A stretch of 64,000 nucleotides of DNA from Phaseolus vulgaris (taxonomy: Eukaryota > Streptophyta > Magnoliopsida > Fabales > Fabaceae). Each line of letters begins with the position of its first letter. The stretch's first letter is position 1. The notes under the pieces are model-generated. The model was not told the origin of the DNA. It saw only the letters and a program-made list of their open reading frames with translations, and made no database searches. The stretch is taken from NCBI RefSeq assembly GCF_000499845.2, contig NC_023759.2:46904672-46968671 (forward strand), written 5' to 3'. Positions 47,800-61,994 of this stretch are shown one piece after another. The translations under genes and the position numbers were made by a program.

Positions 47800-50360
47800 T
47801 ATATAAAATTAGCCTAAAATTGTAAGCTACGAGGTTATTGGTGTTTCAGGCCTATCGAATTTTCTATTTGTATATTGTTATTTTTGTTAGTTCTCATTGA
47901 TGCCTAAAATTTTAAGAAGGAATGTTTAATCACTGTAAAAAAGTAGAAGGAATGTGTAATTAATTTTCCTAATGTGAATCATTAAAAAGTTATTTTTTGT
48001 GTGAAATGTTTACTGCTTTTGGTGAAATGTTCAATCAATTGTTAGACTATTATAAAATAAAGAAAGACTACTATGATAATCAATATTCCTTCTTATATTT
48101 ACTGCGAGACACTTAATTAAATGCACCAAATTAATATTATTAATAGGAAAATGATAGGTGGACAACTCTTGGAATTATATACAACCCTTGATGTGATAGA
48201 TTTAGAAATAAATATATATAGTAAAAGTTAAATTTATAATTAAATGATATAAAAAGTATTAAAATAATAGTATTAGGAGTTGTAATGTGGTTGTATAAAA
48301 AATTGGAGTTGTCCATATATCATTGCCCTTATTAATAAGCGCAAATAAGAAAAATGAATTCAAAGTTGTATAAAAATTATACATTATCTTGTAAAAATTA
48401 CAAATATTTTTTTAAAGATATGTCTTATAATAATAAGGATATTAGTAAGTAAAATAATGCAGTAAATATACGAAGAAGCAAAGTACAAACAAAAACAAAA
48501 ATAGAAGTAAGGAAAACGAATAAAAGAAAGATTTATCAATAATTTTTTCTTCGTAGTTGGAAGTTTATGTTTTCTTTGCTAGATGTTTGTTTATTTTATA
48601 GAACATATGCGTTGGGTTTTTTAATGAGTTTTTAGTGCAAAATTTCAAACATTTGCTTCAGCTTTTAGTTCATGCAATCCCATTATTACTACTTGCACTC
48701 CTTTATTAATATCAAAAAGATCAAAATACCCTTTCTCCCCTTTATCGTTGCACCACTTTGTTATCACTATTTCTGTAGTTATTGTCACCATTGTGTCTTC
48801 TCGGAGTGCACCTTCTTCTTCATTGTACTCTTTGAGAATAAGGAGAGAGAGAGAAATTAAATTATTGGGTCCGATGAAAAGTTTGTGAAAAACTTGTTCT
48901 AAGAAATATCTCATACATTTCAAAAAGTTTGTTCCACAAATTTTGTTACAGAAAACTCATTTAAAAAAAAAATATAATAAAATAAATTATTTATTCCTAA
49001 AGAAATATGCGATAAATTCATTAATCATGTTAAGTAAATTAGTAAAGAATGTATCGATGGACAAATAAGTGTAAATTTCAAACAAAATTCTATCACATTT
49101 AATCAAATAATTGGAATATATACTAAATGTAGAGAAGTTTATAAGAAATATTGGTGTTAAAAGTTCAAAGGAACATAAATCATATAAATGAGAATATAAT
49201 CCATATTCATATTCCTTATAAATTTAATTCTTGAATTGTTTTCAAAACTTAATTTCTTAAGAATCGTGGTTGATTTTCTACTTAGAAAACCTAATTATAA
49301 GAAACAAAGTTAGAATAAAGTATTAAAATATTAAAAACCTTAATTCTACACCTAGAAAATTATTGTTCAACAAGTTCTACTTTCAAATCTAAATTGTAAA
49401 TATGTTTTCAAACATGTTTCAATTATAAATGTTTGGTTGATCACACTATAAAACAAAACTGAAAGCATCGAAGTTGAAATAACTACATCAAATATAAATT
49501 AGGTCAAAAATACACACAAGTTACATGATCCGACTCCAACTATAAATAAACTCCATAAATAAGAAGATTAGTTACTACAATCCAAGATAAAAATCCAAAA
49601 AATTCACTCAAATTGACAAAGAATTTAGACAAAAGGGGGGAAGTGAAGAGAAAGAAAGTAATTGCAATCCAAATAACACCTATATCAAAGATAATGTATG
49701 AATCAATCCTGCTACATGGGTGACAATATAACCAACTTCTAACCACTCTTGTCACCTCTTGCCACTTGAGTGAGCAAAGACTATTCTCGCTTAGATGAAA
49801 ATAATTTGTTATAAAACGGTCTCCGTTTGCAGAGATCCTTGTGTCATTTAAGTAAAGTATATTCTAGCTCAAATGTATTTTTTCTTGCTCTTAGAAAACT
49901 TTACTTGAGCTATATATATTTTCACTTAAGTGATTTCTTCTTATTTCTTCCTTCCTACATAGAAAAATTAAAGCATTCATCAATCATGTAAACCACACAA
50001 TTTATTATAACATTGTATATGTTATTTGATGGATTTCACAATCTAAAAGTAAGAAACTATAATGGATAATTGCTTAAAAAAACTAAGTATGAAAAAAATG
50101 ATAAAGCAACAATCACTTTTTTATTCACAACTTGACTTGGAGTTAAATGATCTTGCAATCTTAAAATTATTTGAACCTACAAAATTGGTGTTATTCTTCA
50201 TATGAAATAGCCAATTCCTTAATAATTCATATTAGGAAATTAAAATTATTGATAAATGTATTAATAATCACCAAACTTAGCAATAAGTAAATAGAAAGTT
50301 AAGTATGCATAAAAAATGACAAACTCGTACTTTGGTTGAAAATTTTAGATTATTTTTATG
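47800..50360. other. Intergenic stretch, no gene recognised
   Basis: AT-rich DNA with frames under 95 codons (for example 48645-48923 minus) that show no recognisable domain. Nothing else could be assigned. Confidence 0.45.
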
Positions 50361-50364
50361 CATA

Positions 50365-53300
50365 TTAACATTTGATATTAGTATCACAATGAAATTTCCT
50401 AGCCAAAATACCTTGAGTCCTTTTCTTATGCTGATTAACCTTTGTCTTGCATTGAGAAACAACTGATCCATGTTTCTTAGAAGCCTCATCATTAGATGGA
50501 CGAGCCCATAATGGTGCACATTCTTTTTTATAGAAATAATCATATAAAATTTCTTCACCAACTTTTATGTTCTCCTTGGCATATATTCCAACTCGATGAT
50601 CTCCTCTAACAAACATCACCTATGCATATGATAATATAGTCCAAAAATTATGACAATTCCATGGTTAAGTATACCATTTGGAGTTCAAATGGTAATTTGT
50701 ATATCTCCCCCCCTAAAGTGAAGTATTTTGACTAACCTTTGCATAACAATTGGGTTTTGATGAGTGATTTGCAAATTTTAATTTGTCTCCATATCGACGA
50801 GCATCGATAACCCACTGTGAAAATGTTAAATATTAGGTTTAAAAAGAGATATTCATACAAACATCTTAAAAATGATGGGAAAGGTAAATTGATGAAAACT
50901 AAAAAAAGAGCAAAAAATAATAGTGGTTTTTCAAAATCAAGAGTAATAAATTAGAAACTAGTTGAATAAATATAAATTTCACACATTTATATTGTACATG
51001 TGCTTACTTTAGAACATCTAACTTTAGAATCATGAAATCAAACTAAATAGTGGATAAAATAATGTTTATATCATCTACATGTTAACTAATAACTACAAAA
51101 TTTTGCATTTGAACACATTTTATCTTGTAATGCTCAAGTGCATAAAAAAAGTGCTAAAATAGGTTTAAATTAAGAGAAAATGTAGTTTATAAAAGGCACT
51201 TGCCTTATCATTAAGATCAAAAAGGAACGAATGATTTATTTGATTATATATTTTTCCACGTTTCTCTGCTTCTTTATGAGTGATTAGTTCACCTGTGTAC
51301 TCTCCGAGACAAGCATCTTTTTTAATTGGATTCTGAAATACATGTCAATATTAATAAGAATTACATATTTTCAAATAGTCTAAAATACAACAAATTATAT
51401 GCATCTTAACCTTTGCAAAGACTCCCCATCCAACAACATTTGACTTTGCCAAAAGAATCTGACAAATATAAGAAAATTAATGTAAGATACTTATATATTT
51501 AGAATTTTATTAATGAATAAATAGAAATAATTAAATAATTAGTTACTTACCCTCTCTTTTTTACCCAAAAGAAGATTCATATTTTCACACTGACCATATC
51601 CACCTTCAGGTAGCTCCTTCGATAGTTCTCCGGGTAGCACCCTCGATGAACTATCACTGCAACTATATAAAAAAATGTCATTTAAAACTGTGAAAGATTC
51701 AATTGTTCTCCAATCACTTGGAATTGAAATGGTTAATACAACTATAATGCTTTTAATTAATATTATTTTAACAAATAAAAATTCCCTGAAACTAAGATAT
51801 TCCTCTAAATTGGCAACAACAACAAAAATTATGATATACGTATGGATTATTTTAGATGAAATTATTTAAACTTTTTTTTTTTGTTTTTAAATCTTAATTG
51901 TGTTCAATTGTAGTTAGTTTGAGGGATGACAAAACATGACGGATCCGACAGGCTGACCCGCCTAACCAACCAACTCGGCAGCCACAGGTGAGGCGAGCTA
52001 GCCCGCCAACTTGTCCTTCTTTATTTTGGCACTTTTAAAGAGGAATCTTATGGTTTTGAAATTAAAATTGGTGGTGATCAATGTTTCATATAGAACTTTT
52101 TTTATATTAATTTTTTTATACATAATTATATTCATTGAAGTATTGTTGATATTTACTTTGTTTTGTTAGACATTTAATCTTTTTTTTATCAGAATATTAA
52201 AGTTTGATTCAGTTTTTATTGTTCTTCATTACCTTTTTATTGTTCAAAAAGTGAGATCAATACCTACAACTAAGTAAATAGATCCAAAACAAAATAAATA
52301 CAAAAAAAGAAAAAAAAATTAAAAAAAAGTGGCAGACCAACTCACCTTTTGACGGGATAAGTTTAATTCCAGTATGTATAACCTTGATAAGCCAGCTTAT
52401 CCCGCCTAGCTTTTGCCAGCCAGTGACAGTCGGGTCAAAATGGGTCAGGTTGATCCATTTTGCCAATGTAATTAGTTGGATTAATGTTTCATATGTTTAT
52501 TTTGAATTTCTAATATCATCTGCATTGATGTATATATATATATATATATATATATGGTAAACTCTAAAACATTATGGAGACTTTAAGTTTTGACTCTCGA
52601 GAGACACAAAACTTTCGAGAGCATTGATGCTTAAGGATTTTTCATCAAAGTCCTCTTTTCGAATTAATGGGCATGCATAAATAGTTGTCAAATTCTCGTA
52701 ATAATTTCTACTTAATTGTCAAATTATCACATAACTATAAGTAAATACTTCTTTTACTTATCACTTTATGACTTGTACAGTATTTTTTGTCAATATTTTC
52801 AAGCAAACAATTAGACAATTATATCTTTTAACTTCTAAGAAAATAGGAAAGATAAACGAATATGAAATGATACAATTGCTTTTAAAGATACAAATAAATA
52901 AGTAATTACATTACCTAACCCAACAATTTCGACAAATATCTGGGTCACATTCACGGTTGATTGCATAGCATGGACATTGTCTAGTTCTGCATTGATTCTT
53001 AGAACAATAACATCCTCTGTACCGGTTACCGCAAAACTTCGAACACCTAAACGTATAAATAAAAAAAAGTACCACAGTTCATATTTATAATGGATTTTTC
53101 TGCCTTAAGTGAAATCATGTTTCTTTCATTTTGATTTAAAATGGCAAGGAAAACCATATTTGACAATGTATCCAAATTACCTCTGTTAGAGGCCTTAACA
53201 AGATTATTAACAAACCAATTCAAATAGACAAACACATCAACATGAGAAATATGAAATATCATACAACTATTGTGTCTACTTCAGTAAGTGAAAATTCACA

Positions 53301-56300
53301 TACCCACAATATTTTTCACAACGAGTATCATCACGATGGCAAGTGCATTCCTTTGTGCACATTCCTTGACAGCTACAAGGAGTATACTGCGCAGTACTTC
53401 GTTTTTTCCCATCACCCTTTTTTCTCCATCTAGGTGAGAGCACAACTGATTTTCGAGAATATTTTCCCTTTTTTCTCTGCAACTGTGATCTTGATGGCGT
53501 CTCTTCCTCCTACCAAAATAACTCAAAACTAGTACATATACATCCAAGTGCCAAAAGTTCTATGTTTAGAATTATTCTTCCTTTACTTGCCTTAAAAAAT
53601 CATTAAACAAGCACCCTTTTAAACAAATATTCAAAAAAATCAATCTTTTTTCTTGTTTTAGCAGAAAATTCAATCTTCCACCCCTCCGAAAAACGATCAA
53701 GACAACAGAAGAAAACATAAAAAGAGACAAGGAAATTGATGCTAGAAATTCTCACCATGCTCTCTGCATTAGTGTGATCATTGTTATTTGCAATTGAAAG
53801 TGGCATGGATCGATGGAGCATTGACTCCTCCTCAGCAAACATGTACCTAGCTACTTCCGAGCAGGTTTTCAATCCAGGAAGTAAGTTACGAGCAATAAGA
53901 CAGCTGCAAAACGTGAATAGCACCACGTAAACCAAAACTTACAAAAATATCACAATTGAGAAAGTTAGCTACCAATGGATTTCAAATACAACCATTTTAA
54001 AAGTTGCTCTATCTGTATATATAACAGTTGGGAGATAATATCCTAAGAATGCATTCAAAACCTTAATAGAAAACATTGAATGCTTATTACAAGAAAAGAA
54101 ACACTGGTATAGCATAATGCTTGCACAAGAAAGAAGAATATTTTACAAATCTACATGCACAGCCATAACAATAATAATAAAATTGAAGATAGTTAACTAC
54201 ATTAAAGAAAAAAATTGAATATACTCTCAGAACATGTACAGAAGAATTAGTTTTTCAAGTCCACTATTGTGTTCTTCCACTTCCATGATTACTCTCAACC
54301 TTGCATCTTAAGTAATGCAAGTTGAAGCTAAGTTTGATGCCACCATTTTTCCAGCAAAAAACAAATTTCTAGAAGATGAAAGGTAATAACCTAATTACTC
54401 AAGATGATCCAAGTGTTTTTTGTGTGAGAAGCTCCATACCTGTTTTTTCCAAACACTTCTACTCCCTTCAAATATAAGTCTCTTTCTAGAGGTTTCCAAT
54501 CCAGGTTACTTGTTATCTCCTTAGCATGCAGTTCTGTTGAATTGGACAGTTGGATGTCTTTTTGACCTTCCACAACCTCCTTGTCTCGTTCACCATGGTT
54601 AGAACTACCAGAAACTGTTATTTTGGAAGTATATTCAACAAGACTTCTACAAGATTCATGATACATTGCGCATTTTCCTTCACTGCCAACATCCAAATTC
54701 AGTTCCTTGTTGTGATTATCAATGTTGATGACCGTATCATCTAAGATTGTCTTCAGCTTATTACAAGAATCCAGAGACTCTTTAGGAGGCAATGTTGAGT
54801 TCTCTTTTGTTGGATTAACACTTTTGGCTTTAGAGGAACCTTCAGCTGAACTTTCTAATGAAAGCCTCACATCCTTTAACTGCGACAAAATAAAATCGAG
54901 ACCAATTCACAACCTTAAACGAATTGGAAAGCATTTATCATTGAAGAAATGGTGCCAATACAAGTCAACAAGTCACTCATAATATTGAGGTGTCATAATT
55001 GTGTATGGTAAAACTGTTTTGAATAAAATACCAATAGGAAAAAAGATATATTTTTGAAATAGAAACCAAGAAAAAGTTTTACATTTATATTCTTCCATAG
55101 CACTAACATGAAAATACAAATGATTAGATATCTCAGACAACGAAAAAGAAGAATACCAGAAGGGCACATTGATCACTACATGGTTGTCTGTCATCACCTT
55201 CATTTTCAGACCAAACTTGTTGCTTTTCTGTCTGTGAAGTAAATCATCAAATTGGTTTATTTGCTGGAGTTGGTAACAGATCAAATTGAAAAGAACATGA
55301 AGAGTTATTCCTTACAGGATATATTAAAGGTTGAGAAGTGCCATGCAAAGAACAATTAAAGATCTGCTCAAGAAAATTACAAGACCATAGATAGACAAAA
55401 AAGTTCATCACATTAGACACCATGCTAATGACAAGAATGTTAAAAGGATAACGTTTAAGAATTTACCAAGCATTGACGACAAAAAAGGTTATCGAAAGAC
55501 CCTAAACTAGCACTCAACCCTTTCTCCAAACATATACCAAGATGAGATTCGCATCCACTACAGTGACAATCTTTAGAAAGCTTGTTTAGACTTTCCATTT
55601 CAATTTCCTTGAGTTTTTCAAACCTCTCCTGTATATTTTGATGAAAAAAACACAATACACAAAAATGGTTACTCAAAATATTCTTGGTGCAACATATTTT
55701 TACGTAATTAATTAGGATTAAGAATATCAAGCATATAATCATGTTCATAAGTTATTCCAAATTACCTGGATTTGTGAAACAGTTGTGTTAACAAACTCTT
55801 TAACGATACTCAGTACGTTTTCAGTTGATCCATATTCATGAAGTGTCTTCCTATATATTCACAAGTCAAAATTTTAACTTTAGAATAGAGAAGCTTCAAA
55901 CATTTGAAAAAAAAAAAGATAAGCCATGTAAAATTAGCTCAAGTTTGATATTAAATTTAAGGTTTAAATATGTTCTTGCTCTCTGTATAATAACGGGTTT
56001 TGATAAAGGTTCCACTAAATTTTTTACTTTACTTTTTTTTTCTCTAAAATTAAAATCACTACTTTTTATCCTAGTATTTATATATGACATAAGTTACTTG
56101 TCTATATGTTGAACAACATGTCAAATGAAATGACCTTTTAAAATTATGTATGTGTTGGGCTATAATGTCAAAATATGATACCTTAAAAGACTCTATAACT
56201 TTTGTAAAATAAATATTATCTATCTATACTAAATAAATATTAAAGATTAAAAATATAATTTAAAATTTTGAAAGGATGAAAATTCAAGAATTTTTTTTAT

Positions 56301-58707
56301 AGAAACTAAACAAACAAAGAAAATTATAGAATCAAAATAATTCTCTAGTTTTATTGTATTAAAAACATATTCAAATCTAAATTCAAACACTGCATGATGA
56401 TGATGAAAGTTTCCTCTCCTTAGCATGGAAATCACTGGAAGTTCAATAAGATTTTTTCTGGCAAGAACTTAATATGTGAATTAAAGATGTATTTGGCTGA
56501 CAATAAAAATTGCTATCAGAAATTCTAACTTAGTTGTAATTTATTTTTAATTTATAAACAAACAAAAAACTTCTACAAGCAACTACAATTCCATTTTAAT
56601 TTACCACAGAATTTGGTCTTCAGCCTCAGTGAAGTCATGTTTAACATCTTCAAGATTTACCGTCTCTTCCTCACTGTCACTGCATATAACCATTTCACCT
56701 TTATTGATATCACAGTAAATTTGTTGCTTACCAATAACTGATTGATCTTCAGCCATTTTCTCATTTCTGTTTAACATGAAAGATTTAAAAAAAGTCAGAA
56801 AATAAATAATTGACATATATAGAAGTTTATATTTGAAGCATGAAGTTTTGACTTGAGTGAATTTTGCATTGTGCATTATTTTTTGAAAATTGAAGTGAAA
56901 CGCACCTAGGCACATAAACCCAAGATGTATACGAGGGTAGTTTTTCCACGTATGGAATCTCAATGCTTTTTGCCATTGGAAAGTCCTCGTTGCTGATTTC
57001 ATCGTTATCTGCAATACTCTTCGGGGGACTAATGTGCTTATAGAATGGACTTCGAATTCTTGAAGATAGAATATTGGTATTCTCCTCACTACCCAAACAC
57101 CCCCTCTCTGATATTACTGATTTAACCTCTGCAAACAAAGGCTCAATATTCTTCCAATGTCTTCTAACTTTTTCCTATCCAAACACAAGTGAGATTAACC
57201 ACAGGCTAGCAAAAAATGTTTGCAAATGAAGAAAATAAATTGAAATAAGGAATTATATAAAATTGGCAACCAAAACACTAATTGATTAAAAGAAAAAGTT
57301 GCAGTAAGGTGTGGGGAAAAAATAAAAAATCTTTCAACTTCAGTCTATAATTATTTAAATCTATATTAATCTCAAATTCATATTTTTGTATTTTTAGTCT
57401 AATAATTTTAATAGATAAAAATTGAATTATCTTTTAAATTTTAAAAATAAAAAAAGTTAATATAAATCAGTTGAAGTTATAAAAAATTAAGTTGAGTCAG
57501 ATCAAGTTTAGTTTGATTGAAATTATTAGTTCAAGTCAAAGTATATAAAATCAAATCCAAGTCAAACTAAATTTGATATGACCAATAGATCGAACTCATA
57601 TTGAGTCTTTTTTTTATTATCAGTCATAAAAAATCAATAAATAGGGATGGTTCAATCCTTATACAAAGATTTCTTTGTTTTCATCTTACCAAAAAGCACT
57701 TACCATACTGACAAAGTCACAAACCCAAAATACATAAAAGACACAAGAGACCAATCTTATACAAGCTAAGGTTGAGTCTCAACAAATCAAATTCAAAATG
57801 GAGACTTTAAATATAATTTTAAAAAATTATATAAACTCAATATAATCTAATTTAAATTAAAATGAATAAATTCAATTTTATCCAATTAAATTGTATTTAG
57901 AATTTAGATCTAATATATTTTATTGGATTTATATTGAATTTCAAAAATTCATTTCATCCATATCAACCCTTATAAGAAAGAATATAATCACAAAGTCTAA
58001 AATTCCATTTAAATATCTTAATTTAAACGTTTTCTCTTTCTCTCTAGGAATATCAAGAACTGACATAATAAACAAGATCTTACTTTAGCTGATTTCCCTT
58101 GCTTTGCATGGATTTCATTTGCTGATTGTTTTATCCTGGTCTTCAAGATTCTTCTTGTAGCATATTTTGTTGTCTCTCGAAGTTGTTTCTATCAATGTTA
58201 TAAAACAATTAAAGCTTACACATACTGCTATTAAGATAAAAATAAAGAAAAAGCAAAAGCAAAAACTTCATATCTTTTACAAAAAAATAGTAAAATTTGT
58301 CCATTCAAGATCACGGTTGCTTGTGTAAAAAAGAGAAACAAAAATTGAAGTTTACTCCTTATGCATTAAAACCAAGGAATGAGTCCTTGATAAAATGAAT
58401 TATCAATAGCCAAACACACGGATAAAAATGAAAAAAAAACCCTTGAATGTCATTTATATTTTTACATAGAAAGAGAAACATATACTTGTTTAATTTCTTC
58501 CTTTATTATCCGATATCAGATACAAAATAAGATTATACTGTATAAATTAATTTTGATTCGTCATATAAATCCGATCCAATAAAGTGAAATAAAAAAAATA
58601 GAATAACATTTAGATGAAAGAAAAACAAGAAAGGGGAAAAACACAAAAGTGATGAATGAAAAACATACATCATGATTTGAAGGCGACTTAGTTGTTTTCT
58701 TCACCAT
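50365..58707 (-). CDS. SWN: Polycomb histone H3K27 methyltransferase, SWINGER/EZA1-like
   Basis: E(z) homologue, the catalytic subunit of PRC2 that trimethylates H3K27 in the nucleus. Seventeen exons join in phase: 58707-58669, 58188-58084, 57174-56906, 56766-56605, 55850-55766, 55628-55467, 55363-55316, 55231-55157, 54879-54440, 53903-53756, 53509-53304, 53046-52915, 51656-51551, 51458-51411, 51332-51204, 50814-50737, 50619-50365, giving 828 residues. Blocks in order: [11 protein letters not shown] and [12 protein letters not shown], the C5 region (about 262-305, [10 protein letters not shown]), a SANT-like part ([28 protein letters not shown]), the CXC region (about 545-625) and SET (about 660-785, [13 protein letters not shown] 734-736, YDY 770-772). 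SWN is favoured over CLF by [16 protein letters not shown] and [11 protein letters not shown]. It looks more diverged than expected for SWN. The first two exons (48 residues) are assigned by splice sites only and are less sure. Confidence 0.92.
51921..52467. mobile_element. hAT-like non-autonomous element in SWN-like gene intron
   Basis: The left end (GAGGGATGACAAAACATGAC then GGATCC-GACAGGCTGACCCG) and the reverse of the right end (ATTGGCAAAATGGATCAACC then TGACCCATTTTGACCCG) resemble each other and the GGATGGCAAAA-type ends of plant hAT elements. The inside is AT-rich with no transposase. GTAGTTAG / GTAATTAG flanks could be an 8-bp target duplication with one mismatch, but the element edges do not fit perfectly. 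It lies between the exons ending at 52915 and starting at 51656. Confidence 0.45.
52531..52555. repeat. (TA)n microsatellite
   Basis: TA run of about 25 bp in the same intron of the SWN-like gene. Confidence 0.9.
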
Positions 58708-58773
58708 AGATATTCGTTCGCAAAGATTGGTCGAGAGAAAAAGAGATAGATAATTTCGATTCGTCTCTTCACT

Positions 58774-58899
58774 TTTTCTCTCACATATAAAATATGATGT
58801 AGCCGCTTACTTCATATTTATATTTAAGGATGAAATTTTTCTCTCACATATAAAATATGATGTAGCCGCTTACTCCCTATTTATATTTAAGGACGAGAT
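58774..58899 (-). promoter_or_regulatory. Tandem 63-bp duplication in SWN-like gene promoter
   Basis: Two copies of a segment with TCTCTCACATATAAAATATG, TAGCCGCTTACT and ATTTATATTTAAGGA follow each other with period 63 bp (AGCCGCTTAC at 58801 and again from 58864), ending about 65 bases before the start codon. On the coding strand each copy carries a TATAAATA-like core, so the duplication appears to double the TATA/start region. Confidence 0.7.
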
Positions 58900-59104
58900 A
58901 AAGATATTTAAAAAAAATCAAAAATAAAAAAGAATAAACAAAAAATAAAATATATAATTTTGTTTTCAAGAATACAAATAAATGAGATAAAAATTAAAAT
59001 TGTGATACATTGACAACTCACTTTTTTTTCAACACACCCACCGAAGAATCTTAATACTATTATTTTAATATTTTGTACATAATTTACTTACAATTATCTT
59101 TTAT

Positions 59105-59137
<33 letters not shown>

Positions 59138-59141
59138 ATAT
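59105..59141. repeat. (TA)n microsatellite, interrupted
   Basis: Two TA runs separated by a single TTT, about 37 bp in all. Confidence 0.9.
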
Positions 59142-60407
59142 TTTAAATTGTTACCTCAAGAATTATTACAACTCCCTTATCTAAGTATAATTTTTCTACA
59201 AATTACGTGTATAATGGATTATGAGTAATATAATAATAGATTATTATATTGATATTTTATCATAGTTAAATAAATATTTAAAATAATAAGTGAAGTAAAA
59301 TTATTTAGTTTAAATTTTAATAATTTACTCTTATATATTATTATTTTAAAAGATAACTTTTTATTTATTAAATTTTATAATATTTTTTATTTTAATATAT
59401 AATTTTTTTATTTTATTTTAAAAAAATATTATTTACATCAAATTATTTTTAGAAATATTAATATAAAAAAATATTTTATTATATAGATCAAATCAACTAC
59501 AATCTTCTATTATTATTATTTTTAATTTTCCATTCTCTTCCTCTTAATTCAAACAACTATAATTTCTATTAATTGTTTTTCTTTCTTTTCTCAGTTTCTC
59601 CTTCACCCTAACAGCCATTGTAGATAGACTTTAATGGAAGAATTGATAAAGCTAATAAATTGAACTAAAGATATTATCATAACATTCTAAAATCTGAGTT
59701 AGCATTTTATCAATACTGCTTAATTTAAGGTGCCGTTTCATATGGGATTTAATGTTCCTTTTCTTTTACTAATTGCTTGCGTGTTGGGACCACCAATCTC
59801 AACGGTAATATTTCTTACCAATTAAGATTAATTTGTAAATAATAGACATATAAATTTTATTTAGTTAGATAATTAAAAAAATATCTATAGTAAACACATT
59901 ATTAATTAACTTCGTTAAAAAATATTATTAATAAAAAGTAAATTTATAATATTTTTAAAAATTGAAAAATGTGTCTTTTTTAAACTTATTAAGTCCTTAA
60001 TATTTTTCTCCAAATAATACGAATTTTAGTAAATAAAAATTAATAAATTTAATTTATTAAAATATGAAAGGTATTTATTATTTTATTATTAAATATTTAA
60101 TATTTTAAAAAATCTAGCAGTTAAATGAATATTAAAAGAATATTTTATTCTTTTTAGCATCTGCAAGTGTAATTTTGATGTAATGTAAAGTAATATTTAC
60201 ATCATAACTGCAAACAAAAATCATGAAAAGTATGATTAGTGTGCTATTTATTAAAAAAATTAAAAAAAAATCTTATATACCTATATATAAAAGGATTCTT
60301 CACTATAACTGATTTTTTTTTACATACTTTTTTCTGATTCTACCATTATTTAATATATCTCATTTATTGATACAATGAAGTATTTTGTCATTTCATTTAA
60401 ATTACTT

Positions 60408-60410
<3 letters not shown>

Positions 60411-60445
<35 letters not shown>
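60411..60445. repeat. (TA)n microsatellite
   Basis: Uninterrupted TA run of about 35 bp. Confidence 0.93.
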
Positions 60446-60447
<2 letters not shown>

Positions 60448-60728
60448 AAATTAATATTAATGTACAACTTTTATATGACTCTTCACTCTTCTCTTCGTTT
60501 CTTATTTTAAGGCAACAACATAAAGAAAGAGAGAGAGGATACAGATTTCCACACCAAATCTCATATAAAATAAAATAACTTTCATTTTCAATCACCCTCT
60601 GTACTCTATTTTTTGTTTTTTAAATTTTGACTCATCCAAAATTATTATTTATATATGTATGTTACATTTCTATCATCATAAAAATTAAGTAAAATAGAAA
60701 AATGTGATACTAAAATGTGTTTTCACTC

Positions 60729-60745
60729 ATATATATATATATATA
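60729..60745. repeat. Short (TA)n tract
   Basis: TA run of about 17 bp. Confidence 0.8.
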
Positions 60746-61994
60746 ATATGTTTATGAAATAAAAGTGTAGATCTTTTATATTTTAAAAAATAAATATAGT
60801 TCACAACGACAATGTGGATTATAGTTAAGTTAAAAAACCCAAAACCTTTTAAAAAAACTAATAACACGAGATAACTCACAAGAATTTCTTTTATTATAGT
60901 TTTTTTTAATAATTTTGATAATAATATTTTCTTATATTTCTTTGTTTAAGAAAATTTTATTTAACTTATTTAAAATTTATTAAAGTTATTTAAAATTATT
61001 TATGAAACACAACGAAATATATGAAATATTAAAATAATATTATTATTGTAACATTTACATGTAATTTTTTTAAAAAATTACTTATGCAAACTGGTCCACA
61101 AACATGTGAGCCAGTTATTATGTAAAACAATCCAATAAAATTAACTCACAATTTTTATGAAAAAAACAACTAAAATAGAACGCGTCAATTCACTTATTCA
61201 TCCCTAATATTTTATGAATAAATCACCACCAGGTAAACATTTTTTGTTTTCATCCGTAAATTTATTTATTTTGCAATAAATATATTAAAAACAATTTTTT
61301 AGTTGGTTGACAGTTTGAAGAATTTTGCACCAATGGGCGACAATATATTTATTAAATTTATTTATTGAAATATGTATAAAGATTAATTTAATATTTATAA
61401 TAATTCTTTATTATATATTGACATATATTAGTTTTTAAAAGAGAAAAAATATAAATGATTGAAAATAATTTATAATAATGATAATAATTAGAAATTAATA
61501 AACTAAAAGTTAAAATTTTTTAAGCGTAAATAAATAAATATGACTTATTCCAGTAAATTTGTAACTTGACTATTTCTAAAAGATAATAATTTCTAATAAT
61601 ATTATATTAAAAAATAATTTGGAGTTAATAATTTGATATTTAATAATTTTTTGATAGTGTCACTCCATTAAATCTTTCTAAGAAAAGTTGAAATCATCAC
61701 TTTTGAATTATCTAAAAAAAACTTGGAATTACATTGAACTTTTCTAAAAAATAAATAATTTAAATTTTAAAAAAATAGAATAACATTATTTTTTTATAAA
61801 TCTGAAATATAATTAATTTTTAACTCTTAATATAACAACTAAAAGAATATCACTATAATAAGATATTTTATGTATTATATGTATCAAATTTATGATATAA
61901 TACGTTTCATACACATAATATTTAATGTCACTGTTGCTGAGAAAAAAAATAATAAAATAAAATTTAATGTCACTGTTAAATTAAATTTTATATT

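Larger units (their letters stand above)
58900..61990. other. AT-rich intergenic stretch with (TA)n tracts, no gene recognised
   Basis: Very AT-rich DNA. No coding frame of note or RNA gene was seen. Confidence 0.45.

Noticed and set aside
48645..48923. 92-codon minus-strand frame
   Set aside because: No recognisable motif and no support from context.
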